Source of the DNA: DATFLK01 sp035267815
Lineage (GTDB): Bacteria > Pseudomonadota > Zetaproteobacteria > Mariprofundales > Mariprofundaceae
Direction of reading: 5' to 3'
Length of the DNA stretch: 5,292 nucleotides
NCBI GenBank assembly: GCA_035267815.1
Contig: DATFLK010000192.1
Span: 1 to 5,292 of the forward strand
The notes under the pieces were generated by a model that was not told the origin of the DNA, did no database searches, and saw only the letters and a list, made by a program, of their open reading frames with translations. Shown piece by piece: positions 1 to 5,292 of this stretch; position 1 is the first letter of the stretch, and the number at the start of each line of letters is the position of its first letter. The position numbers were made by a program, and so were the translations under genes.

Positions 1-1037
1 ACGGCATCTTCCGTCGCATCGATGGTCACCGGCCGGGGCACATCGCGCATGGCCGTGTCGGGATCCTTGAGACCGTTACCGGTCAGCGTGCAGACGATAC
101 GATCACCCGGTTTGAAATAGCCACGCTGATTGAGCTTGATCACGCCGGCCACACTGGCAGCCGAGGCCGGCTCGCAGAACACGCCCTCCAGGCTGGCCAG
201 CATGGAGTAGGCTTCGAGAAGCTCCTCGTCAGTCACCGCCTCGATCAGACCGCCCGATTCATCGCGTGCCGCCTCGGCCTGCTTCCATGATGCGGGGTTG
301 CCGATCCGGATGGCGGTGGCCACGGTTTCGGGGTGCTCCACCCGTGCGCCGTTCACGATCGGGGCCGCGCCGGCTGCCTGGAAGCCGAGCATCTTCGGCA
401 TACCCTCGACGATCCGCTTGTCATGGTATTCGTTATACCCCATCCAGTAAGCGGTGATATTGCCCGCATTGCCGACCGGAAGGGCGTGGTAATCGGGTGC
501 GAAACCGAGTTCGTCGACGATCTCGAAGGCGGCTGTCTTCTGCCCCTGAAGACGGTAGGGATTAACGCTATTGACCAGTGTCACCAGACCATCCTCGGAG
601 ATATCACGCACAATCTGCAGTGCCTGATCGAAGTTGCCGCGAATCTGGATCACCTTGGCACCGTAACGAATCGCCTGCGACAGTTTGCCCAGTGCAATCT
701 TGCCGTCCGGAATCAGTACATGTGCCTGCATGCCACAGTTCGCCGCATAGGCGGCCGCCGAGGCCGAGGTGTTGCCGGTGGAAGCGCAGATGACTGAACG
801 GGAGCCCTCGTTATAGGCATGCGTCACCGCCATGGTCATGCCGCGATCCTTGAACGACCCGGTCGGATTCAGCCCCTCGAACTTCAGGTAGATATTCAGA
901 TCGGGGTTGATGGCCTGACGCAGGTTGTAGGATTCGTGCAGAGGCGTATTGCCTTCGTACAACGTGATGATGGCATCGTCCTTCCCTACCGGGAGAAAAG
1001 CACGATAACGCTCGATGATTCCTTCATAATGCGGCAT
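1..1037 (-). CDS. thrC: Threonine synthase (3' end cut by window edge)
   Basis: PLP-dependent enzyme that converts O-phospho-L-homoserine to L-threonine and phosphate in the cytoplasm, the last step of threonine synthesis. The window holds residues 1-345, and the stop codon lies beyond base 1. Visible hallmarks of the fold-type II PLP family are the SFKDRGM motif at 61-67 with K63 as the PLP-binding lysine, STGNTSASAA at 86-95 (N89 faces the cofactor ring in relatives), the glycine-rich phosphate loop GNAGN at 189-193, EPASAAS at 289-295, and TGNGLKD at 319-325 near the C-terminus. It is the short form (about 350-360 residues in relatives), so probably only a few residues are missing. It lacks the long N-terminal extension of the enterobacterial type. 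The ATG at 1037 lies one base after the hom stop codon, with a GGAG at 1044..1047 six bases upstream inside hom, so it is probably translationally coupled. Threonine dehydratase is a distant relative, but GLKD and the operon context favour ThrC. Confidence 0.96.
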   Translation of the reverse strand, partial: MPHYEGIIERYRAFLPVGKDDAIITLYEGNTPLHESYNLRQAINPDLNIYLKFEGLNPTGSFKDRGMTMAVTHAYNEGSRSVICASTGNTSASAAAYAANCGMQAHVLIPDGKIALGKLSQAIRYGAKVIQIRGNFDQALQIVRDISEDGLVTLVNSVNPYRLQGQKTAAFEIVDELGFAPDYHALPVGNAGNITAYWMGYNEYHDKRIVEGMPKMLGFQAAGAAPIVNGARVEHPETVATAIRIGNPASWKQAEAARDESGGLIEAVTDEELLEAYSMLASLEGVFCEPASAASVAGVIKLNQRGYFKPGDRIVCTLTGNGLKDPDTAMRDVPRPVTIDATEDA

Positions 1038-1038
1038 A

Positions 1039-2349
1039 TCAGTCTCCAAACCTTTCTATGTGCAGAACCAGCGGTTCGCCCTCGACGCTGTCGAGTTCGC
1101 TGATACGGGCCACGGCAGCCCGCAGGTTTCCCTCTAGGGTATTATGCGTCGTCATGACAATCGGCACAGCCTGCGTCTTGTGACGTTCCTTCTGGATCAG
1201 TGCCTCGAGACTGATGCGATGGTAAGCCAGTATCTCGGTCACAGCAGCCAGCACACCCGGCTCATCCTTGACCATAAGACGAAGGTAGTACTCACCCTCC
1301 ACATCCGCCACCGGCAGGGTCTCGGCTTCCCTCCGCATCGCTTGGGGAAAGGCCATCGGTGCAGCCAGATGCGTGACGCAGTCCGGAAGCCCGCGGGCGA
1401 TATCAAGTACGTCGGCCATCACCGCGCTGGCGGTCGGTCGCTCTCCGGCGCCACGACCGACATAGAGCGTATCCTCCACGAAATTGCCGCGAATCCAGAC
1501 AGCGTTGTAGGAGTCCCAAACCTGGGCCAGTTGTGCATTGAGCGGCACCAGACAGGGGTGCACACGCATCTCCACCCGCTCACCATGCGGCTTGGCGATT
1601 CCGAGCAGTTTGATGCGATAGCCAAGCTCTCGGGCCGACTCGATATCGCCGGCCGAAATGGAGGTCACCCCCTCCGTATAGACATCATCGAAGCGAATAT
1701 GGGTTCCGAAGGCCATGGCGCTGAGAATCGACAGTTTGTGGGCCGTATCGACCCCCTCGATATCAAAGGTTGGATCAGCCTCGGCATAACCCAGTTCTTG
1801 GGCCTGCTGCAGCACCTCGTCGAAGGTGGAACCATCCCGTTCCATACTGGTCAGGATATAGTTGCAGGTGCCGTTGAGAATACCGTAGACGGACTCAATA
1901 CGATTGGCGGCCAGCCCCTCGCGCAGCGCCTTCAGGCAGGGAATCCCGCCGCCCACGGCCGCCTCGAAGGCCAGCGCCACACCGCGCTGTTCGGCCAAAG
2001 CGAATAGCTCCTCGCCGTATTTAGCGATCAGCGCCTTGTTGGCGGTCACCACATGCTTGCCGTTTTCAATCGCCCGGATGACAAAGCTTCGGGCCGGCTC
2101 ATAGCCACCGATCAGTTCAATCACGATATCGATATCATCGGCGGAGAGCACGTCCTCGATATCGGTCGTCAGATCGATGCCGCTGACGTCGACACCACGA
2201 CCCCTCACGATATCCCTGTCGCAGATGCGGGCCAGCCGTACGGTACGACCAAGACGCTGGTTCAGCGCATCGCGATTTTCGACAAAGCTACGCACCACGC
2301 CGGTGCCGATGGTGCCAAAGCCGATCAGGCCCACCCGAACATCACTCAT
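1039..2349 (-). CDS. hom: Homoserine dehydrogenase with C-terminal ACT domain
   Basis: NAD(P)H-dependent reduction of L-aspartate 4-semialdehyde to L-homoserine, the branch point to threonine and methionine, in the cytoplasm. The protein has 436 residues, the usual length for the monofunctional ACT-containing form, and there is no fused aspartokinase. An N-terminal Rossmann domain carries GFGTIG at 10-15. TANKALIA at 102-109 contains the conserved K105. The catalytic domain shows the glycine-rich AAVGGGIP at 130-137, NGTCNYIL at 159-166, and ADPTFDIEG at 191-199 followed by D201 and K205, which match the catalytic Asp/Lys pair known from yeast enzyme studies. An ACT domain starts around residue 354 (YYLRLMVKDEPGVLAAV) and runs to about 430. 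In this family it usually mediates threonine feedback inhibition, which is inferred here. The ATG at 2349 overlaps the end of the aminotransferase gene by 8 bases and has a strong GGAGGA at 2357..2362, seven bases upstream. Confidence 0.97.
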   Translation of the reverse strand: MSDVRVGLIGFGTIGTGVVRSFVENRDALNQRLGRTVRLARICDRDIVRGRGVDVSGIDLTTDIEDVLSADDIDIVIELIGGYEPARSFVIRAIENGKHVVTANKALIAKYGEELFALAEQRGVALAFEAAVGGGIPCLKALREGLAANRIESVYGILNGTCNYILTSMERDGSTFDEVLQQAQELGYAEADPTFDIEGVDTAHKLSILSAMAFGTHIRFDDVYTEGVTSISAGDIESARELGYRIKLLGIAKPHGERVEMRVHPCLVPLNAQLAQVWDSYNAVWIRGNFVEDTLYVGRGAGERPTASAVMADVLDIARGLPDCVTHLAAPMAFPQAMRREAETLPVADVEGEYYLRLMVKDEPGVLAAVTEILAYHRISLEALIQKERHKTQAVPIVMTTHNTLEGNLRAAVARISELDSVEGEPLVLHIERFGD

Positions 2350-3532
2350 GCCTGTCTCCTCCCGCGTTCAAAAACCGACGCACACCGCGGAGCGCCTGTC
2401 GGGTACGGTGCTCATTCTCGATTAGGGCGATTCGCACATAGTCATCGCCGTTGGAACCGAAGCCGACCCCGGGGCTGACCGCCACGCCGGCCTCCTGAAG
2501 CAGGCGTTTGGAGAACTCCAGTGAACCCATCGACTTGAATTCATCAGGAATCTCCGCCCAGACGAACATGGTTGCCTTCGGTGGCTCCACATGCCATCCC
2601 GCCTTGTTCATGCCGTCGATGAGCACGTTGCGACGCTGTTCATAGGTCGACCGGATCTCCTCGACACAATCCTGCGGCCCATTCAGCGCCACGGCCGCAG
2701 CGATCTGCAACGGCTGGAAAGCGCCGTAATCGAGATAGGACTTGATCTTGGCAAGTGCGGCAACCACCTCGGGATTGCCGACCATGAAGCCGATTCGCCA
2801 GCCCGGCATATTGTAGCTCTTAGACATCGAATAGAACTCGACAGCCACCTCTTTGGCTCCCGGCACCTGCAGAATGGAGGGGCACTGGTAGCCGTCGAAG
2901 GTGATCTCCGCATAGGCGATATCGGAGACGATCAAAAGATCGTACGCTTTGGCGAAATCGACAAGACGGGCATAGAAGTCGAGATCGACCACCTGCGCCG
3001 TCGGATTGGAGGGGAAATTGACCAGCACCAGCTTGGGGCGCGGCCACGACTCCTCCACCGCCTTTGTCAGCTCCTCGAAATAGTCGATGCCGGGACCGAT
3101 CGGCACATGACGAATGTCGGTGCCGGCAATAATGAAACCGTAGGGGTGGATCGGATAGGCTGGATTGGGAGAGAGCACCAGATCACCGGGGCTGGTGATC
3201 GCCACGGCCAGATGTGCCAACCCCTCCTTGGAACCGATGCTGACGATCGCCTCGGACTCGGGGTCAAGCTCGATACCGAATTTGCGCTTGTACCAGCCGC
3301 ACACCGCCCGACGCAGCCCGGGGATACCACGGGACATCGAGTAGCGATGGTTGCGCGGATCGTTGGCCGCTTCACACAGCTTGTCGACAATATGCTGCGG
3401 CGTCGCCTGATCGGGGTTTCCCATGCCGAAATCGATGATGTCGTGCCCGCTGCGGCGCAGCTCCATCTTCAACTGATTGACAACGCTGAAGACATACGGC
3501 GGCAGGCGCTTGATACGTTCAAACTCGCGCAT
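2342..3532 (-). CDS. alaC: AlaC-type PLP aminotransferase (probable glutamate-pyruvate transaminase)
   Basis: Class I/II (fold-type I) aminotransferase of 396 residues, resembling E. coli AlaC (YfdZ), which makes alanine from pyruvate and glutamate. Conserved residues include NFPSNPT at 172-178 (N176), SDIAYAE at 203-209 (D204 pairs with the pyridine nitrogen, Y207), YSMSKSYNMPGWRIGF at 234-249 with K238 as the PLP Schiff-base lysine and R246, and YVRIAL at 365-370 with R367 as the substrate carboxylate arginine. The start is firm: an in-frame TAA at 3536..3538 lies just upstream, so the ATG at 3532 is the first usable ATG. A GGAGAG at 3543..3548 sits ten bases before it. It is the first gene of a compact set with hom and thrC, and its last codons contain the hom ribosome binding site. 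Relatives in the same superfamily use aspartate, LL-diaminopimelate or methionine, so the reaction is well supported as transamination but the substrate is inferred. The gene symbol rests on resemblance only. Confidence 0.88.
   Translation of the reverse strand: MREFERIKRLPPYVFSVVNQLKMELRRSGHDIIDFGMGNPDQATPQHIVDKLCEAANDPRNHRYSMSRGIPGLRRAVCGWYKRKFGIELDPESEAIVSIGSKEGLAHLAVAITSPGDLVLSPNPAYPIHPYGFIIAGTDIRHVPIGPGIDYFEELTKAVEESWPRPKLVLVNFPSNPTAQVVDLDFYARLVDFAKAYDLLIVSDIAYAEITFDGYQCPSILQVPGAKEVAVEFYSMSKSYNMPGWRIGFMVGNPEVVAALAKIKSYLDYGAFQPLQIAAAVALNGPQDCVEEIRSTYEQRRNVLIDGMNKAGWHVEPPKATMFVWAEIPDEFKSMGSLEFSKRLLQEAGVAVSPGVGFGSNGDDYVRIALIENEHRTRQALRGVRRFLNAGGDRHE
2357..2362 (-). promoter_or_regulatory. 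Strong ribosome binding site of hom inside the aminotransferase gene
   Basis: GGAGGA on the minus strand, seven bases before the hom ATG. It is formed by the glycine codons in the last few residues of the aminotransferase (AGGDRHE). Together with the 8-base gene overlap it indicates efficient initiation and coupling at hom. Confidence 0.75.
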
Positions 3533-3535
3533 GTC

Positions 3536-3553
3536 TTAGATGCTCTCCCGCAT
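3536..3553 (-). other. Five-codon open frame in the aminotransferase leader
   Basis: ATG, four further codons (encoding M-R-E-S-I) and TAA lie directly before the aminotransferase gene, in the same frame, with one codon (GAC) between the stop and the real start. The frame contains the aminotransferase Shine-Dalgarno. Its own upstream sequence has only a weak purine stretch (TGAAG), so translation is uncertain. It could be a minigene that tunes initiation or reinitiation, or a chance frame. Confidence 0.25.
3543..3548 (-). promoter_or_regulatory. Ribosome binding site of the aminotransferase gene
   Basis: GGAGAG on the minus strand, ten bases before the ATG at 3532, slightly longer than ideal spacing. 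It lies inside a five-codon reading frame (3536..3553), so a ribosome translating that frame would cover it. Confidence 0.65.
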
Positions 3554-3617
3554 GTGAACTTCAAATGGATTGCCTGTAGGAGACCCGTCCCGGAACAGCC
3601 TCGTAAAGGAAACCGGG

Positions 3618-3646
3618 AGTGTATGAACCGCCCCCCATAGGGTCAA
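3618..3646 (-). promoter_or_regulatory. Sigma-70-type promoter for the aminotransferase-hom-thrC operon
   Basis: Reading the minus strand, a -35 box TTGACC (3641..3646; 5 of 6 consensus bases) is separated by exactly 17 bases from a -10 box TACACT (3618..3623; 4 of 6). Transcription would begin near 3611 and give a leader of about 80 bases before the ATG at 3532. It lies in the only sizeable gap upstream of the three-gene set. I see no operator that I can name. Confidence 0.6.
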
Positions 3647-3670
3647 GGAAATACCATCCTTTCGCGCCAC

Positions 3671-5035
3671 CTACATCACTTCCGCAGCACGCGCTGCCAG
3701 CCGTGAACGCTCGCTGGCCCGCAGGGTCACATGGCCCGCGTAAGGCCAATCGGAAAAGCTCGTCACCGCCATCGAAAGCCCGTTGGTATAGGTGGTCAGA
3801 TACGGCGTATCGATCTGAGCGTTATTGCCCAGAATCAGGATCTTCGAGCCCTGCCCCATGCGGGTAATCAGGGTCTTCATCTGGTGCGGCGTCAGATTCT
3901 GCGCTTCGTCGACGATCAGCCAGGTGCGCGTAAAGGTGCGTCCACGCGCATAGGAGAGGGCCGACACCTCGATCTTGTACTGGCCCAGATCGTTATTCAG
4001 ACCGTGGTAGTCCTCCCCGAGCAGTATCGACAGGTTGTCGGTGATCGCCCCCATCCAGGGCTCCAGCTTCTCCTTCTCGGTGCCCGGCAGATAGCCGATA
4101 TCCTGCCCCATCGGAACGGTGGCTCGGGTCACCAGAATACGGTCGTACAGTCCTAGGTCGAGCGTCTGGTGCAGGCCACATGCCAATGCCAGCAAAGTTT
4201 TTCCGCTTCCGGCACGACCCAGGATATTGACCATATCGATCTCGGGATCCATCAGCAGGTTCATCGCCATGTTCTGCTCGATATTGCGCGCCTGCACACC
4301 CCAGATGGCATGCCGATCGTTGCGGTAGGACTGCACATCATGCAGATGAACAAAGCCCCCCTCCTCCACTTGGACACAGCGCAACACCTGCTGACGATCT
4401 CCCGGCAGCACGATGAATGCGTTGACATAGGGAATGGTCTGCCCTTCAGGCCATTGGATACGGTAGTGACTTCCCTTGCCGCTGTCGGTCACCTCCATGT
4501 TGGCAGCCATCTCGCTCCACGCCTGGTCATCGATATTGATGTAACCGAGCGGCAACACCTCCATATCCTCGACCACGCGATCGGAGCGGTAATCCTCGGT
4601 CACCAGCCCCAGGGCACGTGCCTTGATGCGCAGGTTGATATCCTTGCTGACCAGGATGACCCGACGCTCCTGATGCTCCTGTTGCAGCGACATGGTCACG
4701 GCGATGATACGGTTGTCACCGCTGCCTTTCGCCAGCGACTCCGGCAGGATCTCGAGCGCACGGTGATTGAGCTCGAAAAAGAGCTTGCCACCCCCCGGCA
4801 GGGGACAACCCGCTTCCAGGTCGCCGCAGCTCGCGCTCAGATCATCGAGCTGGCGCGAGGCCTCGCGGACATTCCGGGCCAGCTCATCGAAACCGCGTTT
4901 GACCTTGTCCATCTCCTCCAGCACCGCAATCGGTAGGACAACATCATGTTCATCGAACTGATTCAGGGCATGGGGATCATGGATCAGGACATTGGTATCA
5001 AGCACATAGATTTTACGTTGTTCTTCGGGATTCAA
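3671..5035 (-). CDS. PIN domain-PhoH family ATPase/ribonuclease (PhoH2/YlaK-like)
   Basis: Two-domain protein of 454 residues from the TTG at 5035. Residues about 9-150 form a PIN nuclease domain with acidic residues in the right places: D13 in LDTNVL, E40/E41, D107 in GDNRII and D132 in SKDINL. Residues about 245-454 form the PhoH P-loop ATPase. It shows NIEQ at 251-254 resembling a helicase Q motif, Walker A GRAGSGKT at 273-280, Walker B LIVDEAQN at 373-380, GNNAQID at 403-409 and an arginine-rich RASERSRLA near the end. Relatives (mycobacterial PhoH2, Bacillus YlaK) are reported to couple RNA unwinding with RNA cleavage, so a cytoplasmic RNA-processing role is likely but inferred. The exact substrate is unknown. 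The frame stays open to a GTG at 5077 (468 residues), but that codon has no Shine-Dalgarno, whereas the TTG follows AAGGAGAG by six bases. It appears to be transcribed separately from the aminotransferase operon, which has its own promoter, although no terminator is visible between them. Confidence 0.93.
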   Translation of the reverse strand: MNPEEQRKIYVLDTNVLIHDPHALNQFDEHDVVLPIAVLEEMDKVKRGFDELARNVREASRQLDDLSASCGDLEAGCPLPGGGKLFFELNHRALEILPESLAKGSGDNRIIAVTMSLQQEHQERRVILVSKDINLRIKARALGLVTEDYRSDRVVEDMEVLPLGYINIDDQAWSEMAANMEVTDSGKGSHYRIQWPEGQTIPYVNAFIVLPGDRQQVLRCVQVEEGGFVHLHDVQSYRNDRHAIWGVQARNIEQNMAMNLLMDPEIDMVNILGRAGSGKTLLALACGLHQTLDLGLYDRILVTRATVPMGQDIGYLPGTEKEKLEPWMGAITDNLSILLGEDYHGLNNDLGQYKIEVSALSYARGRTFTRTWLIVDEAQNLTPHQMKTLITRMGQGSKILILGNNAQIDTPYLTTYTNGLSMAVTSFSDWPYAGHVTLRASERSRLAARAAEVM

Positions 5036-5041
5036 GATCGC

Positions 5042-5049
5042 CTCTCCTT
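5042..5049 (-). promoter_or_regulatory. Ribosome binding site that decides the PhoH start
   Basis: On the minus strand this reads AAGGAGAG, a near-perfect Shine-Dalgarno, six bases before the TTG at 5035. The only other in-frame starts are the GTG at 5077 and a TTG at 5068, and neither has a comparable motif at a proper distance. An in-frame TAG just upstream of the GTG rules out anything earlier. The site therefore argues for the shorter protein. Confidence 0.7.
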
Positions 5050-5080
5050 GGAACTTCCCATCAGGCAAAAAGTCCACTGT

Positions 5081-5109
5081 AAGCTAACGGCTACATACCT
5101 TCCTGACAA
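5081..5109 (-). promoter_or_regulatory. Candidate promoter for the PhoH gene (weak)
   Basis: TTGTCA (5104..5109; 5 of 6 consensus) and TAGCTT (5081..5086; 3 of 6) are spaced by 17 bases on the minus strand. The implied start of transcription falls at about 5073-5076, on the GTG at 5077. That would leave no room for a ribosome site there and fits use of the TTG at 5035. The poor -10 box keeps this tentative. Confidence 0.3.
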
Positions 5110-5155
5110 AAAGATTCCGACATGGAGCCGACAACCCGGACGGGCAAACCGCTTC

Positions 5156-5184
5156 TTGACACCGCCATCACACTTGGCAATGAT
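5156..5184 (+). promoter_or_regulatory. Promoter of the tRNA-Gly gene
   Basis: A perfect -35 box TTGACA (5156..5161) lies 17 bases before AATGAT (5179..5184; 4 of 6 consensus). Transcription would start near 5190-5192, only a few bases before the mature tRNA end. The stretch after the -10 box is rich in C and G (TCGCCCCC), the kind of discriminator linked with stringent control of stable RNA promoters. That control is inferred, not shown. Confidence 0.65.
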
Positions 5185-5195
5185 TCGCCCCCTTC

Positions 5196-5271
5196 GCGGG
5201 AATAGCTCAGTTGGTAGAGCGCAACCTTGCCAAGGTTGAGGTCGCCGGTTCGAGCCCGGTTTCCCGCTCCA
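5196..5271 (+). tRNA. tRNA-Gly (anticodon GCC)
   Basis: A 76-base tRNA that folds fully. The acceptor stem GCGGGAA pairs with TTCCCGC, the D arm is GCTC/GAGC around AGTTGGTA, and the anticodon stem CAACC/GGTTG encloses TTGCCAA with anticodon GCC at 5229..5231, reading GGC and GGU. The T arm has the TTCGAGC loop, with a stem of four Watson-Crick pairs and one G-U. The discriminator base is T and the CCA end is encoded (5269..5271). It is very like E. coli tRNA-Gly(GCC), differing mainly in the anticodon and T stems. It is divergent from the PhoH gene and has its own promoter. Confidence 0.98.
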
Positions 5272-5275
5272 GATC

Positions 5276-5292
5276 GGGGGCCCTGCGCCCCC
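5276..5292 (+). terminator. GC hairpin after tRNA-Gly, probable terminator (cut by window edge)
   Basis: GGGGGC (5276..5281) and GCCCCC (5287..5292) form a perfect six-pair stem around a five-base loop, starting five bases after the tRNA CCA. The window ends at the stem, so whether the T-run of an intrinsic terminator follows cannot be seen. It could also be only a processing or spacer hairpin. Confidence 0.5.

Noticed and set aside
1144..2007. Long open frame on the plus strand opposite hom (287 codons)
   Set aside because: It lies wholly antisense to a well-conserved gene and its translation has no recognisable motif. In GC-biased codon usage such antisense frames stay open by chance. The same holds for the plus-strand frames at 2591..3640, 4169..4936 and 333..797.
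3533..3611. Threonine or isoleucine attenuator leader peptide, or a riboswitch, before the operon
   Set aside because: There is no Thr- or Ile-rich leader frame, no terminator/antiterminator pair and no riboswitch core that I recognise in about 80 bases. The only short frame encodes five mixed residues.
3588..3618. Inverted repeat CCGGGA/TCCCGG with a 19-base spacer in the aminotransferase leader, as an RNA hairpin or operator
   Set aside because: One arm lies mostly upstream of the predicted transcription start, so it would not form in the RNA. Six-base arms with a long spacer are common by chance in GC-rich DNA.
3645..3661. Possible terminator after the PhoH gene (AAGGA/TCCTT stem)
   Set aside because: The stem has only five pairs, mostly A-T, with no T-run after it, and it overlaps the -35 box of the next promoter. 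It is too weak to call.
5196..5271. tRNA-Gly as an integration site for a mobile element
   Set aside because: No integrase gene and no duplicated tRNA 3' end is seen in the window. Only 21 bases follow the tRNA, so downstream integration cannot be judged.

Overview
The window looks like a stretch of ordinary core genome from a moderately GC-rich proteobacterium, most likely a gammaproteobacterium. The grounds are a tRNA-Gly(GCC) very close to the enterobacterial one, a PIN-PhoH protein of the proteobacterial type, and an AlaC-like aminotransferase next to homoserine dehydrogenase and threonine synthase. I cannot name the genus. I see no insertion sequence, phage gene, CRISPR array or other sign of recent transfer.

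Layout, right to left, because all protein genes lie on the minus strand. A PIN-PhoH ATPase/nuclease gene (3671..5035, possibly starting at 5077) comes first. A 138-base gap follows, holding a good sigma-70-type promoter and the leader of the next unit. Then come three tightly packed genes: an AlaC-type aminotransferase (2342..3532), homoserine dehydrogenase hom (1039..2349) and threonine synthase thrC (1..1037, C-terminus cut by the window edge). At the far right a tRNA-Gly(GCC) gene (5196..5271) runs on the plus strand, divergent from the PhoH gene. It has its own near-consensus promoter and a GC-rich hairpin just downstream.

The aminotransferase and hom overlap by 8 bases, and hom and thrC are separated by one base. 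Each downstream start has a Shine-Dalgarno sequence inside the preceding gene, so the three are almost certainly one translationally coupled operon. Hom makes homoserine from aspartate semialdehyde, and ThrC converts O-phosphohomoserine to threonine. The kinase between them (thrB) is not here and must be encoded elsewhere. The aminotransferase is probably a glutamate-pyruvate (alanine) transaminase. Its place in the operon suggests a link to amino-acid supply, but its substrate cannot be fixed from sequence alone.

I did not find a previously undescribed system. The points most worth a second look are the start codon of the PhoH gene, a five-codon reading frame just before and in frame with the aminotransferase gene, and the tight coupling of an aminotransferase to the threonine pathway.
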